DNA of 64,000 nucleotides from UBA6107 sp964533735 (GCA_964533735.1 CAZHMD010000004.1:1-64000); one strand, 5' to 3'; shown: positions 33,808-43,000, counted from the stretch's first letter. The notes: generated by a model from the letters alone, not told the origin. Program-made: numbers and translations.

Positions 33808-36368
33808 CCTACCACCACGTTCACCTGGGAACCGGTACTTGTCTTGACCACGTCAATGCGCGCCGGGAATGCATCTTTGAGTTCCTCCAGGTGGGTAATT
33901 ACCAGTATTTTGGCAAAATCATTCTGAACAAGGTTAATGGCTTCGATCAAGCGCTGACGACCGTCAGAATCCTGGCTGCCAAAACCCTCATCGATCACCA
34001 GCGTTTGTAATCGGGCACCTGCACGGTTGGAAAGAACACGGCTGAGTGCCAGGCGGATGGCAAAATTGATACGGAAAGCCTCTCCTCCGGAGAAAAGTTC
34101 GTATTCACGTTCTCCGGCAGAATCTCTGATGAGAATATCGAGCGTTTCCTTGCGGTCCTCCCGCTTTTTATCTCGAAAATCGCGCTGGGTTTCAAACTTC
34201 ACCGACATATTCCCGGAACTAAGCCGGTCAAGGATCTCATTCGCGTGACTTTCAATTTCCGGCAGAGATTGTTCGATGAGGAGCGCCGGGATTCCGTCCT
34301 TTCCGAAGGCTTTTTCAAGGATCCTGAGGTTGGCAATGTTGTGATTAATAAACGTTTTTTCTTCCAGGCGGGTCTCTTTTTGAACCTTTTGCCGCGCAAG
34401 CACGTCCACCTGGTTGCGGGCGTAACCTACCTCAGTCAGCAGCTGGTTGACCTGTTCTTGCATGGTGTAATATTCCCGCTCCAGTGAGTCCAGATTTGGG
34501 GCACCTGCCGTGAGTTCAACCAGTTTGGCGTTTGCTTCGCGGTATTCTTTTTGCACGACATCCAGATGTGATTCTGCCTGTTTGATAGCATTTTCAAGGT
34601 CCTGCAGCTCTCTTTCAAGGGGCACCAGCGCGGCTTTTGCCTTTTCCAGCTGGCTCAAGTGTTCCTGACTGCTGCGACCTGATTGTTCCTGGAGACGGAG
34701 TTTTTCGTGCTCAGCAGCGTCATAGCCGAGTTGTTTTAATTCGGCATCCACCCGTGCCAGCTCCTGGCGGGCATCGATCGCAAAATCGCGGGTTGACAGG
34801 CGTGAGCTAATTTCAGTCAGCCGGGGCAGACCGCTTTCTTGCCATTTCTTGAGGGTTTCTTCCGCTTTACGCAGCTCGTCGTTTTTTTGATCGAATAGCC
34901 GCTGTTGTAATTTCAAATCAGCCTCAGCCCTCAGCAGGGACTGCAGTTGGGTTTCTTTTTCGCGGCTGGAAACATCACAATGATCCGCGATACGTTGATT
35001 CTCGCGATACTTATTCCCTTTTTCAGTGCCGCGTTCGGTGAGAGTGTCCACCAGGCGGTGGCGCTCGGCAGAATTTAGAGGTTTTTCACAGGTGGGACAG
35101 TTTGCACCAGTGGCAACCTGTAAAGTGGCGATGCGTTCTTTGAGATCATCCATTTCCATTTTCAGGGCAGAGTTCTCGGTTTTTACGCGCGCTTTTTCAG
35201 CGACGAGATTGCGTAAATCCACTTCCAATACAGGGCGCATTTCTAATTGATTGGTGTCTGACTTGATCAAGCGATTGAGTTCATCGAGCGCGAGGTTAAA
35301 TTCAGGTATCTTCGTCTGCAGGTTATCGAACTCTTTTTTAAGCAGAATCAACGAATTCAGTTCAGTTTCCAGGCTGGCGCGTTCTGCCTCGATCTTCAAT
35401 AAAGGAGCCTGGCGTTTGGATTCAAACTGCCTGAAGTTGGCGGCAATCTTCTCCACTGCTTCCAATTCTGTGCGCGTTTTCTGCCACTGTGCAAAATCCT
35501 CCTTGATCTGCTCCTCTGACTCGATCTGCAGCAGGTAAGATATTCTTTCTTCCTGGCGGGAACGGAGATGATCAACCTTGAAGTCAAGTTCAACCTGCAA
35601 CCGCCTGATCTCTGCTGCCTGTTTTTCGACCTGTCTTTTTTCAGCATTAATGCGGTCTGTAAGCAGGCGCTGCTGGTCTAAAAGAGCTTTTTTGGTTTCA
35701 GATAATTCTTGATTAACTTTGTAACTTTGTTCGAGCGCTGCCAGGTTTTTACGGCGGGTTTCTTCTTCGTTTAATTCGGTTTCAATTTCCTTGAGAAGTC
35801 CTTCAATGGAGGCAAGTTCCAGCTCCTCAGTCCGGCGGCGGCGGGCAGCTTCTTCTTTATATTTCTCCCAGGCTTCAAGACCGAGGATGGCAGAAAGGAT
35901 GCGTTTACGGTCACCGGGGCGCTGTTGGGCGAACTGGTCTGCCCGCCCCTGCAAAAAGAAGGACGCGTTAATGAACGTCTCGTAATCCAGCCGCATCGTG
36001 GCGCGGATACGTTCTTCAGTGGCGCGCAAGGTGGCTTCAGTGAGGGGTCTCCAACTGGATTCCTGATCTTGAACGAAAAACTCCAGCCTGGTGGATTCGT
36101 TTTTTTTCTTACTGCGTTGAACCCGGTAGATGGTGTCTTCGTAGGAGAAATCCAGGAGCACCTCTGCTCCGATGGACTGGTGGTTGATGATCGTGTCATC
36201 CTTGCGCCTGGCTTCACCAAAAAGAACCCAGGTGATGGCGTCCAACAGAGAAGACTTGCCAGCGCCATTTGAACCGCTGATACAAGCAAGTTCAAAATCG
36301 GCGAAACTTAAATCCACCCGCTCGCGATAAGAGAGGAACCCTTCGACCTGCAGACGGATGGGGATCAT
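33804..36368 (-). CDS. sbcC: SbcC/Rad50-like ATPase
   Basis: An 854-aa SMC-like ATPase. Walker A GSNGAGKS (32-39) is followed by a long coiled coil with a zinc-hook CPTC (424-427) at its midpoint, a second coiled-coil arm, the signature FSGGEAFRINFAIRLALSRVL and Walker B LVIDEGFGSQD near the C-terminus. With SbcD it forms the Mre11-Rad50-type complex that cuts hairpins and processes DNA ends. It is shorter than E. coli SbcC and nearer archaeal Rad50. The upstream CNNM gene overlaps its start by 4 bp; the partner sbcD lies one gene further upstream. Confidence 0.93.
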   Translation of the reverse strand: MIPIRLQVEGFLSYRERVDLSFADFELACISGSNGAGKSSLLDAITWVLFGEARRKDDTIINHQSIGAEVLLDFSYEDTIYRVQRSKKKNESTRLEFFVQDQESSWRPLTEATLRATEERIRATMRLDYETFINASFFLQGRADQFAQQRPGDRKRILSAILGLEAWEKYKEEAARRRRTEELELASIEGLLKEIETELNEEETRRKNLAALEQSYKVNQELSETKKALLDQQRLLTDRINAEKRQVEKQAAEIRRLQVELDFKVDHLRSRQEERISYLLQIESEEQIKEDFAQWQKTRTELEAVEKIAANFRQFESKRQAPLLKIEAERASLETELNSLILLKKEFDNLQTKIPEFNLALDELNRLIKSDTNQLEMRPVLEVDLRNLVAEKARVKTENSALKMEMDDLKERIATLQVATGANCPTCEKPLNSAERHRLVDTLTERGTEKGNKYRENQRIADHCDVSSREKETQLQSLLRAEADLKLQQRLFDQKNDELRKAEETLKKWQESGLPRLTEISSRLSTRDFAIDARQELARVDAELKQLGYDAAEHEKLRLQEQSGRSSQEHLSQLEKAKAALVPLERELQDLENAIKQAESHLDVVQKEYREANAKLVELTAGAPNLDSLEREYYTMQEQVNQLLTEVGYARNQVDVLARQKVQKETRLEEKTFINHNIANLRILEKAFGKDGIPALLIEQSLPEIESHANEILDRLSSGNMSVKFETQRDFRDKKREDRKETLDILIRDSAGEREYELFSGGEAFRINFAIRLALSRVLSNRAGARLQTLVIDEGFGSQDSDGRQRLIEAINLVQNDFAKILVITHLEELKDAFPARIDVVKTSTGSQVNVVVG

Positions 36369-37705
36369 TGGCTGGCTCCTTTTTCTTTCTTGGGGTGAGC
36401 GATGGGAGTGTCGTATTTATTGACGAGCACTTTATCCACACGGCGTCCGTCCATATCCAGGATCTCAAAACGGAAATTCACCCAATGAAAGTGCTGGCCG
36501 GGAGCGGGAATGGCACCAAGTTGATGCATGACAAAGCCGCCGACAGTCTGGAAACCGACCTGTTTTTCCTCCGGCAGCTCATCCACGTCGAGCAGTTCTT
36601 TTAATTCATCAATAGGGAGAAGCCCATCCAGCAGGTAGGAACCGTCTTCGCGCTTGACGATCTCGGAATCCTCCACTTCATCATAACTGGGAATCTGACC
36701 CACAATGGATTCGAGCACATCAAAGAGAGTGACCATGCCCAAAAGACCACCGTATTCGTCTATCACCATGGCTTCGTGCACGCCGGCTTCACGCACCATT
36801 TCAAGCGCACGCATGGCAGGGGTATTTTCAGGCACGAAAAGCGGTTTTTGGATGAGGTCGAGCAAATTATAGGGCGCATTAACGAGATGTTTCTCGAGGA
36901 CATCCTTGGCAGCCAGGATGCCCACCACATTATCCAGGGATCCCTGGGCAACAGGGAAGCGCGAGAAAGAACTGGCTAAAACTTGCTTGAGAATCTGGTC
37001 TGGCGAATCATTGGCATCCAGCCAATCTATTTCGGTGCGCGGGGTCATGAGGGCATTGATGGAGCGGTCATTCAGGCGGAAGATGCCTTCCACCATGTCC
37101 TGTTCGGTTTCACCAAACACACCCACCTGGGCACCCGCCTCGATCAATACTTTAATTTCTTCCTCAGTGATGGGCGGTTCTTTTGATGCCTTGACTCCCA
37201 TTATCTTGAGGCCGAGGTCAGTTGAGGCTGAAAGGAGGTGCACCACAGGCGCCATGGCTTTTGAGAGAAAGCGCATGAACCCTGACACGCGTGAGGCGAT
37301 CTTCTCGGGATCATTCAACGCCAGGCGTTTTGGGATCAGCTCACCGATCACCAGGGAGAAATAGGTAACCAGCAGAACGACAATGGTGATGGAGACCGCA
37401 GACGCGTAAGGCGCCAGCCATGCGATCCTTTGTAAAACAAGGGTTAACCGGTCCGCCAGAGTGGCACCGCCCAGGGCACCGGTGAGGATGCCAACCATGG
37501 TGATGCCAACCTGTACGGCTGAGAGTAGTTTGCTGGTGGATTTGGTCAATTCGAGGGCAGATTTTGCACCCCTGTCACCCTCTTCTGCTTTTTGTTCCAA
37601 GCGCACTTTGCGTGCAGAGACCAGTGCGATCTCAGACATGGCAAAGAATCCATTGACGAGGATGAGGACGAGGATGAAAAATATCTCCAGGAACGTGTTA
37701 CTCAT
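36365..37705 (-). CDS. CNNM/CorC-type hemolysin family protein with CBS domains
   Basis: A 446-aa membrane protein: three to four helices in an N-terminal CNNM (DUF21) domain (ILVLILVNGFFAMSEIALVSARKVRLEQ), a pair of CBS domains (RSINALMTPRTEIDWLD..., MVIDEYGGLLGMVTLFDVLE) and a C-terminal CorC_HlyC domain (YLLDGLLPIDELKELLDV). Relatives are Mg2+/Co2+ exporters. Its position between sbcD (4-bp gap) and sbcC (4-bp overlap) is unusual because these partners are normally adjacent. No DNA-repair role is known for the family, so this may be chance operon rearrangement. Confidence 0.9.
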   Translation of the reverse strand: MSNTFLEIFFILVLILVNGFFAMSEIALVSARKVRLEQKAEEGDRGAKSALELTKSTSKLLSAVQVGITMVGILTGALGGATLADRLTLVLQRIAWLAPYASAVSITIVVLLVTYFSLVIGELIPKRLALNDPEKIASRVSGFMRFLSKAMAPVVHLLSASTDLGLKIMGVKASKEPPITEEEIKVLIEAGAQVGVFGETEQDMVEGIFRLNDRSINALMTPRTEIDWLDANDSPDQILKQVLASSFSRFPVAQGSLDNVVGILAAKDVLEKHLVNAPYNLLDLIQKPLFVPENTPAMRALEMVREAGVHEAMVIDEYGGLLGMVTLFDVLESIVGQIPSYDEVEDSEIVKREDGSYLLDGLLPIDELKELLDVDELPEEKQVGFQTVGGFVMHQLGAIPAPGQHFHWVNFRFEILDMDGRRVDKVLVNKYDTPIAHPKKEKGASQ

Positions 37706-37709
37706 GGGG

Positions 37710-38963
37710 TCACCCGCCTGCTTCCTGAATATCCGTCTGTCCGCTGACTGATTGAATGATAGAACCGGCCAGGGTTTGAAGTATCTCGGTGTCGCCCGGT
37801 TCGGTGTGAGTGGATTTCCAGTAACTATCCAGCAATTCCAATGGCGAGAGGCTGCCTATGGCAGCATCGGTTGGCAGGCGCAGGCGCGCTTCTTCCTGCG
37901 GCCTGCGTACCAGGTGGAACTCAAGCGCTGACGCGCATCTTTCCCGCAAGGCAGGTTCATCCAGGTAAACATCCAGGTCGCGTGGGTATTCCACCACCAG
38001 GCGGATGATGGAGTCGGCGAGCTGCTTGGGTGCTGGAAGCATATCCGGGACCTTGGCGATCATCTCGTCGCGATCATTGACCCTGATAAAACGGTCAATA
38101 AAACGCCGGCCTTCAAGCAGATGGGCTTTGTAAGTGGTTTTACCCTTTTCGATCTCGGCGATGACGAAATACTTCTCATCTGCGGCTTCGCCAAAATCAA
38201 CCCGCTCGATGGAACCGGAATAAACTACGGGTGGATGATTGCCGGGGTTGAGATCCTGGTGCTTATGGATGTGTCCGAGGGCAACGTAATCCAGGCGCGG
38301 GTCTTTCACCAGGCTGCCCGGTAATACCAGGTCCTTGCCCAGCATAACCGTACGCTCGTTGCCATATAAAGCTCCCTGAACCGATCCGTGGGCAGTCAGG
38401 ATGGTCGGCAGGTCGGGATCCAGATGGCTCATCCACTCCTGCAGGATCTCGGTCAGGCGGGTTTCGAGTTCTTCATTGATCTTCTCAGGTTCAGTACCGG
38501 ATAATTCCAACGCAGCCATGAGCCCGGAACGGAAGACCCAAGGCATTGCCAGCACCTGGAGGGGAAGGTCCCACAAATCGGCTGGTTTAAGGAATTCGGG
38601 TTTCCCCAGTACGCGCACATGGGGGACTTCCAGCGTGGCAAATTCATGCAGGGTATGCGCGCGTCCGCTGGACGGGCTGAGGTCATGGTTGCCGACCAGA
38701 AGCAGGGTGGGGATGGCTGCATTGGATAGCCGCATGATGCGACGACCCCATTCGCGTTGAAAAGTAGGTGCGGGCAGGCGGTCTTTATAGGCATCTCCGG
38801 CAAAGATCACAAGGTCAACCTTTTCAGCAATGGCGGCGTCAACAATCTTGTCGAGTGCTTTTAGAAAATCAACCACCCGCACGTGCAGGCCGGTTTCCGG
38901 ATCATGCTTGCCCTGGGTGGCAATATCGATGTGCGCATCCGCGAAGTGCAATACTTTCAACAT
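37710..38963 (-). CDS. sbcD: SbcD/Mre11-like exonuclease
   Basis: A 417-aa calcineurin-type phosphoesterase. The metal-binding motifs appear in order: HFADAHID (~6-13), FAGDAYKDR, LVGNHDLSPSSG, LTAHGSVQG and YVALGHIHKHQ, as in Mre11/SbcD nucleases, followed by a C-terminal capping region. It works with the SbcC ATPase encoded two genes downstream. The ATG at 38963 begins MLKVLHFADAH. A longer frame to 39056 would overlap the C39 peptidase gene and has no supporting motif, so it is rejected. Confidence 0.92.
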   Translation of the reverse strand: MLKVLHFADAHIDIATQGKHDPETGLHVRVVDFLKALDKIVDAAIAEKVDLVIFAGDAYKDRLPAPTFQREWGRRIMRLSNAAIPTLLLVGNHDLSPSSGRAHTLHEFATLEVPHVRVLGKPEFLKPADLWDLPLQVLAMPWVFRSGLMAALELSGTEPEKINEELETRLTEILQEWMSHLDPDLPTILTAHGSVQGALYGNERTVMLGKDLVLPGSLVKDPRLDYVALGHIHKHQDLNPGNHPPVVYSGSIERVDFGEAADEKYFVIAEIEKGKTTYKAHLLEGRRFIDRFIRVNDRDEMIAKVPDMLPAPKQLADSIIRLVVEYPRDLDVYLDEPALRERCASALEFHLVRRPQEEARLRLPTDAAIGSLSPLELLDSYWKSTHTEPGDTEILQTLAGSIIQSVSGQTDIQEAGG

Positions 38964-38995
38964 TCTATTTCCCCGCCTCTCGTTTTTCTTAGCTG

Positions 38996-40327
38996 TCATG
39001 GCGCCAATCCAAGGGTGGTCAACTGATCTACACTGGGGATGAATCCCGGGTGCCACACCAGGCTTTCGCGCAGATCATTAACCGCACCATCCTGGTCACC
39101 GAGGGATAGTTTGGCCAGCCCGCGCCAGTAAAAACTCTCTTCCAATGAGGGTTTCGCCATTTTGTTTAAAGTTTCATCAGCCAGGGCGATCACATCCTGA
39201 TAGCGCTGGGTGTAGTAATAAGCAAAATAGGGTCCGGTTTGATACCAGATGATGCGCCATGGACGTGATTTTTCGGGAATGAGGGGGTACATCCCAAATG
39301 CAGTGTCGTAAGCCAGGGCAGCACCGGTGTAATCATTCAGGTAAACCAAGCTAGTGCCGGCGTTGAACCAGGCAAAATACACGTCGCGGGGATCGGTGAG
39401 GGTTTTTGATTCCTGCAGCGCTCGATCATAAGCAATGCGGTAGGCATTGGTTTCATCCGCTAACGCCCCAAGGGAATTGAGCACGTCATTGATCTTGTCC
39501 AGTGGATAAACCACGAAAAAAACATTGTTGAATGCCCGCCAGTTGGCGGTCATGGTGTCGTAAGGCACTTCAAATCCGGTGGAGTTCTTCCAGTTATCGC
39601 CGATGTGGAGGAGGTTGTAGGAGTCCTGGGTGTAGAAGACTTCGCGTGCGTCATCGTAGCCGATGACCAGGTTGTAATGTCCCATCCAACCTTCAAAATC
39701 GAGACCCTCAAACCCTTTTTCCACCATCAGGGGGAAGCCGGCAGCTAGCAAGGTTTTGAGCGTGTGCAGATCGCCGCCCATGCGTACCAATGCTCCAAAT
39801 TCGGTATTTTCCTGCACATAAGTTTGCAGTTCATACGGCATGACGTTTTTGTCATCGGCGTTAGGTTTTAAGTAAGGAGCAATATGATCCTGGGGGACTT
39901 CTGCATCCGGATTCAACGTGCCGACCCAGTCATAATAGGAAAGGTACATGGAGAGGGTTGCCGGTCCGCAGTTGTTAAAGCGCTGTTGTTCCGGGCGTAC
40001 CCCCTTAAGAAAGACGCGCGAAGGCAATGGCTCCGGGGTGCTGGTAATCGTTGGGGTCGGCACCGGAGTGGATGGCTTTTCCGTTGGACTGGGAGTGACC
40101 AATGCTTTTAGGGTAGCCTGCACAGCCGTTGATACAGAATCCACGCCGCTTTGCCCGGGGGTGAACACGGATTTTTCCGGTGGAAAAAGAGCGTACTTGA
40201 TTTCGCTGTAGACCTGGGAGATACGGAAGCTTAGGCTGTTGCGGACACGCGGTATGGCCAGACCTATGCCTGCGAGGATGACAACAACAGCCAGGCCGTA
40301 AAGAACGATCTTCCGGCTTTTCTTCAT
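38996..40327 (-). CDS. C39-family peptidase-like protein with TPR-like tail
   Basis: A 443-aa membrane-anchored protein. An N-terminal helix (~7-26) is followed by a Pro/Thr-rich linker (TPSPTEKPSTPVPTPT), a papain-like C39 domain with catalytic Cys120 (FNNCGPATLSMYL), His217 (GHYNLVIGYDD) and probable Asp235, and a C-terminal TPR-like helical region (~290-440). The domain faces the outside. Peptidase activity is inferred from the intact Cys-His pair, but many C39_2 proteins are uncharacterised. No ribosome site precedes the ATG. TATAAT ends six bases before it, implying a leaderless transcript. First gene of the sbcD operon (33-bp gap). Confidence 0.78.
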   Translation of the reverse strand: MKKSRKIVLYGLAVVVILAGIGLAIPRVRNSLSFRISQVYSEIKYALFPPEKSVFTPGQSGVDSVSTAVQATLKALVTPSPTEKPSTPVPTPTITSTPEPLPSRVFLKGVRPEQQRFNNCGPATLSMYLSYYDWVGTLNPDAEVPQDHIAPYLKPNADDKNVMPYELQTYVQENTEFGALVRMGGDLHTLKTLLAAGFPLMVEKGFEGLDFEGWMGHYNLVIGYDDAREVFYTQDSYNLLHIGDNWKNSTGFEVPYDTMTANWRAFNNVFFVVYPLDKINDVLNSLGALADETNAYRIAYDRALQESKTLTDPRDVYFAWFNAGTSLVYLNDYTGAALAYDTAFGMYPLIPEKSRPWRIIWYQTGPYFAYYYTQRYQDVIALADETLNKMAKPSLEESFYWRGLAKLSLGDQDGAVNDLRESLVWHPGFIPSVDQLTTLGLAP

Positions 40328-40333
40328 AATCGG

Positions 40334-40339
40334 ATTATA
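40334..40339 (-). promoter_or_regulatory. -10 box giving a probable leaderless mRNA
   Basis: A minus-strand TATAAT lies six bases before the ATG of the C39 gene, with no Shine-Dalgarno sequence. Transcription would start at or within a base or two of the ATG. The -35 is not convincing. Confidence 0.55.
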
Positions 40340-40377
40340 TCATTTGTGGTTGGCAGAGAATTCGCTGCAGTCAGGCG

Positions 40378-41091
40378 TTAATCCACGCATAAGTCGTCAA
40401 TTGCCGGATCCCTAAAAGCATCCACTGGCGGACTCTTGGTCACCTTTCCTTCGCGGGTCACCTGCACCTCAACGCTCCGCATGATGTGTGGTCCGCATCC
40501 ACATAAAAATGTGTCAAACAGATGTACCGTATAACCCTCAGGCGTTTCTGCCACATAAGTCTCTTCGAGCGAATCAACCAGTAACTTGAGGTCAGGTGTG
40601 CTTTCGAGGTCATAGACCGCTGAATAACCGGTTGTGGCGAGTGCATAACTAAGGGCTTCGTTTGCGGATTCAATGGGAGCAAATACAGCTGACATGGTTT
40701 CAATTGAATCAAGAAGAATTAGTTCTCCGTCAACCTGCGCCAGGAAGCGCACATGCCTTGTTGAAAGGCAGGGTTTAATGTACATAAACTGGACATCTGG
40801 TATGGGTTGATACCAATTACTGGTCAGAATCGCCAGTGGAACAGACGGGGTTAATCCACCCAACAAGTCTGGTGCTTTGCCGAGGTGGTCGTATTGAGGG
40901 TCGGTTGAAATCAGACCAGCCGGCAGGCAGGAAAGATCGTTATAACAATTATTGGAGATGAAATAGGCATCATCCACGCTCAATATCGGCGGATCATGCT
41001 GGATGATGTTTGGTGTACGCTTGAATTGCGGGAAGTTACACGAAGTTAAGGCAAGAAGAAGCACGCAAAACTGAACGAAAATACGCCACAT
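40378..41091 (-). CDS. lipoprotein of unknown function
   Basis: A 237-aa protein with a signal peptide ending in lipobox LTSC (Cys18). The remainder is an extracytoplasmic domain with six or more cysteines (SNNCYNDLSCLP, FLCGCGPH, DDLCVD) that could form disulphides. I do not recognise the family. The ATG has the ribosome site AAGGAGGGG. It is separated from the C39 gene by 50 bp that contain the latter's own -10, so it is probably a separate unit. Confidence 0.65.
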   Translation of the reverse strand: MWRIFVQFCVLLLALTSCNFPQFKRTPNIIQHDPPILSVDDAYFISNNCYNDLSCLPAGLISTDPQYDHLGKAPDLLGGLTPSVPLAILTSNWYQPIPDVQFMYIKPCLSTRHVRFLAQVDGELILLDSIETMSAVFAPIESANEALSYALATTGYSAVYDLESTPDLKLLVDSLEETYVAETPEGYTVHLFDTFLCGCGPHIMRSVEVQVTREGKVTKSPPVDAFRDPAIDDLCVD

Positions 41092-41155
41092 ATCCCCTCC
41101 TTTTCTTGTGCATCCCTATTGTAGCAAAAACTGATCGTGGCCGCGCAGCGAACTC

Positions 41156-42100
41156 TTATTCCAACGTGTGAGTCTGGAAAAAATCCCACATTATGCGTGT
41201 GGCATCGATGGACTGAGACGTTTTACCAACGATCCAGGCTGGGATGGGATCCCCGCCAGGCCAGGAGTGCCCGCCACCGGCGATCGAGTAGAAGACCACC
41301 TCGGCATCTTGATCACAACCTGTGTAGCGCATGCCGCTGATGTCGTTGCCGCTGGATGGGAATACTTCCGGTACCGGATCACACTGGTTGACTGCTGCGT
41401 AGCCCTTGACCCATGCCGGGATGAAGGGAAAGGGAACATCAAACGACCGTGATGGTCCGCCGCTGTAGGGCACCACCGGGTCGGCGGTCCCATGGAATAC
41501 CATCAGAGGCATTGGTCGGGCGGGAGCACAATCTTCCAGGGGGAATAAATACGCGCCAGCAACACTCCCGACCGCGGCAAGTCGCCCCGACAGTGTACAC
41601 GCCAGCAGGTAAGACATACCACCCCCGTTGGAAAGTCCATTGGCGTAAATGCGCGCCGGGTCGATGTTGTACTGCACACCCAAATGGTCGATCAACTCCG
41701 ATATGAAGCGCACATCAATGAGGGCATCATCACCAGTGGCTGTAGTACCAGAGGCTCGCCAGCGCTTGGGGAAGCGTGTTCCCGAAGGATAAACCACGAT
41801 GAATCCTTCCTCGTCGGCTACTTCGTTCCAGTGACTGATGAGGGCTTCGTGCGCCGGCCACTCTGCGAAACCGTGAATGGCGATGACCAATGGGACGGGT
41901 GAAGCTCCGTCGTATTTTTCCGGCACATGCAGCAGGTAAGCGCGCCTCTCCCCGGAAGAGACGATGGTCCCACTCCTCTTATCCACAATGAGGAAGATGG
42001 CGGCAAAGACAGCGATTGCAAGCATCACCAGGGCGACCAAGCTGACCAACACTTTTAGAGCCACACCCAATAAGCGGAGTGTTTTAGATCTATTTGGCAT
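41156..42100 (-). CDS. PHB-depolymerase/feruloyl-esterase-like secreted hydrolase
   Basis: A 314-aa alpha/beta hydrolase with an N-terminal membrane anchor (~16-38). It has an oxyanion region IAIHGFAEWPA, nucleophile elbow GLSNGGG (Ser157), acid in FHGTADPVV (Asp207) and a His in GGGHSWPGG. This fits the LpqC / esterase_phb group, which cleaves ester polymers or feruloyl esters outside the cell; the substrate is not determined. I use the ATG at 42100. It overlaps the preceding NUDIX gene by 11 bp, so the pair is co-transcribed, whereas the longer frame to 42298 lies wholly inside that gene. Confidence 0.82.
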   Translation of the reverse strand: MPNRSKTLRLLGVALKVLVSLVALVMLAIAVFAAIFLIVDKRSGTIVSSGERRAYLLHVPEKYDGASPVPLVIAIHGFAEWPAHEALISHWNEVADEEGFIVVYPSGTRFPKRWRASGTTATGDDALIDVRFISELIDHLGVQYNIDPARIYANGLSNGGGMSYLLACTLSGRLAAVGSVAGAYLFPLEDCAPARPMPLMVFHGTADPVVPYSGGPSRSFDVPFPFIPAWVKGYAAVNQCDPVPEVFPSSGNDISGMRYTGCDQDAEVVFYSIAGGGHSWPGGDPIPAWIVGKTSQSIDATRIMWDFFQTHTLE

Positions 42101-42563
42101 GATGATGTCCCTTGTGGCTATTGGCGTAATAATTGGGTAATTCCTCCGGCACGAGGCGCAGGTTTCCGTTGACGCAATCCGCGATCGGGATCCACAGAGC
42201 GTCTGCCACATCCCCGTTGGCTTCCACCAGGCGGAAGGTTTTGTGTTCGTAGAAGGCGAGGTCGGAAAAGCGCGCGGGGAAGAGAAAATCGATTTCATGA
42301 CCTCGTTTGCCGTCGCAGACGAAATGATTCTCTACTACAAAAGGCGAGGCGATCAATTCGATCTCCGTATCCAGTTCCTCGCGCACCTCGCGGACAACAG
42401 TTTCATGCGCGTGCTCACCGAACTCCACGGATCCACCCACCGGGCGGTAATAATCATCCCCTTTGACTGAATCATGCATCTTAACCACAAAGATCATGTT
42501 TTTTTCCTCGATCCATGCCAGTGCCTTTACCCTGATTTTTTGTGGATTCACCGGTGACTCCAT
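42090..42563 (-). CDS. NUDIX hydrolase
   Basis: A 157-aa protein with the NUDIX box GGSVEFGEHAHETVVREVREEL (~43-64), where the usual Gly after EE-x is Asp. It hydrolyses a nucleoside-diphosphate-linked compound; the substrate is not known. A His-rich C-terminus (HKGHHHAK) follows. TATACT lies eight bases before the ATG and no ribosome site is visible. It overlaps the downstream esterase gene by 11 bp. Confidence 0.85.
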   Translation of the reverse strand: MESPVNPQKIRVKALAWIEEKNMIFVVKMHDSVKGDDYYRPVGGSVEFGEHAHETVVREVREELDTEIELIASPFVVENHFVCDGKRGHEIDFLFPARFSDLAFYEHKTFRLVEANGDVADALWIPIADCVNGNLRLVPEELPNYYANSHKGHHHAK

Positions 42564-42596
42564 TTCAAATAAGTATATCCATAAGCGGGTTGCATG

Positions 42597-42622
42597 TAAA
42601 AACGCTCCCTTTCAGGAGCGTT
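42597..42622 (-). terminator. terminator (minus strand)
   Basis: On the minus strand AACGCTCC (42622-42615) pairs with GGAGCGTT (42608-42601) around TGAAAG, followed by TTTTTA. It ends the small 42673-42795 gene and insulates the NUDIX-esterase pair. Confidence 0.8.
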
Positions 42623-42672
42623 CATTGATTACCCTGACCAATTCATTATCTGATGGGCAGAAACTTGTCGAT

Positions 42673-42795
42673 TTAAATCGTTGAGGATGGGTGTTTCTTC
42701 TCCTGCTTCTGTTTTCTTTTTTCCTTGATGGTTAACTTGGGTTTCTTCTTTTGTTCTTTCTTGCCTTTATCGTTCTTACCGCCACTTTCTCCCAT
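42673..42795 (-). CDS. 40-aa lysine-rich small protein
   Basis: A short gene with its own ribosome site (AAGGAGATGAGACA) and terminator. It encodes 40 residues, 17 of them Lys (MGESGGKNDKGKK...KLTIKEKRKQKQEKK), strongly basic and probably disordered or a single helix. I do not recognise the family. Its composition resembles small ribosome- or nucleic-acid-binding proteins, which is a guess. Bases 42796-43016 upstream hold no other gene. Confidence 0.65.
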   Translation of the reverse strand: MGESGGKNDKGKKEQKKKPKLTIKEKRKQKQEKKHPSSTI

Positions 42796-42945
42796 TGTCT
42801 CATCTCCTTGTAAATATCTGGTATTGCTTCGAACTTTAAAAGTATAGCACCAAGTAGATAAATTACATCTAGGAAATCACACTATTTTTGTACCGTCAAA
42901 TGTCCACAATAATCAGCGGCGACCTGACAATATGGCAGATTGGGC

Positions 42946-42974
42946 TTGAAACACCCCGTTTTATGGTTTATGAT
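42946..42974 (+). promoter_or_regulatory. promoter of the beta-propeller gene
   Basis: TTGAAA (42946-42951), exactly 17 bp, TATGAT (42969-42974). It predicts a start near 42981, directly at the edge of an inverted repeat. Confidence 0.75.
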
Positions 42975-42981
42975 TAAGAAA

Positions 42982-43000
42982 TAAGACAAAATATGTCTTA
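42982..43000 (+). promoter_or_regulatory. perfect 7-5-7 inverted repeat at the transcription start
   Basis: TAAGACA-AAATA-TGTCTTA lies at +2 to +20 relative to the predicted start and just before the ribosome site GGAG (43007-43010). Its position suits a repressor roadblock or a short leader hairpin. The regulator is not identified. Confidence 0.6.

Noticed and set aside
38964..39056. N-terminal extension of SbcD
   Set aside because: Overlaps the C39 gene end, and the family motif begins right after the ATG at 38963.
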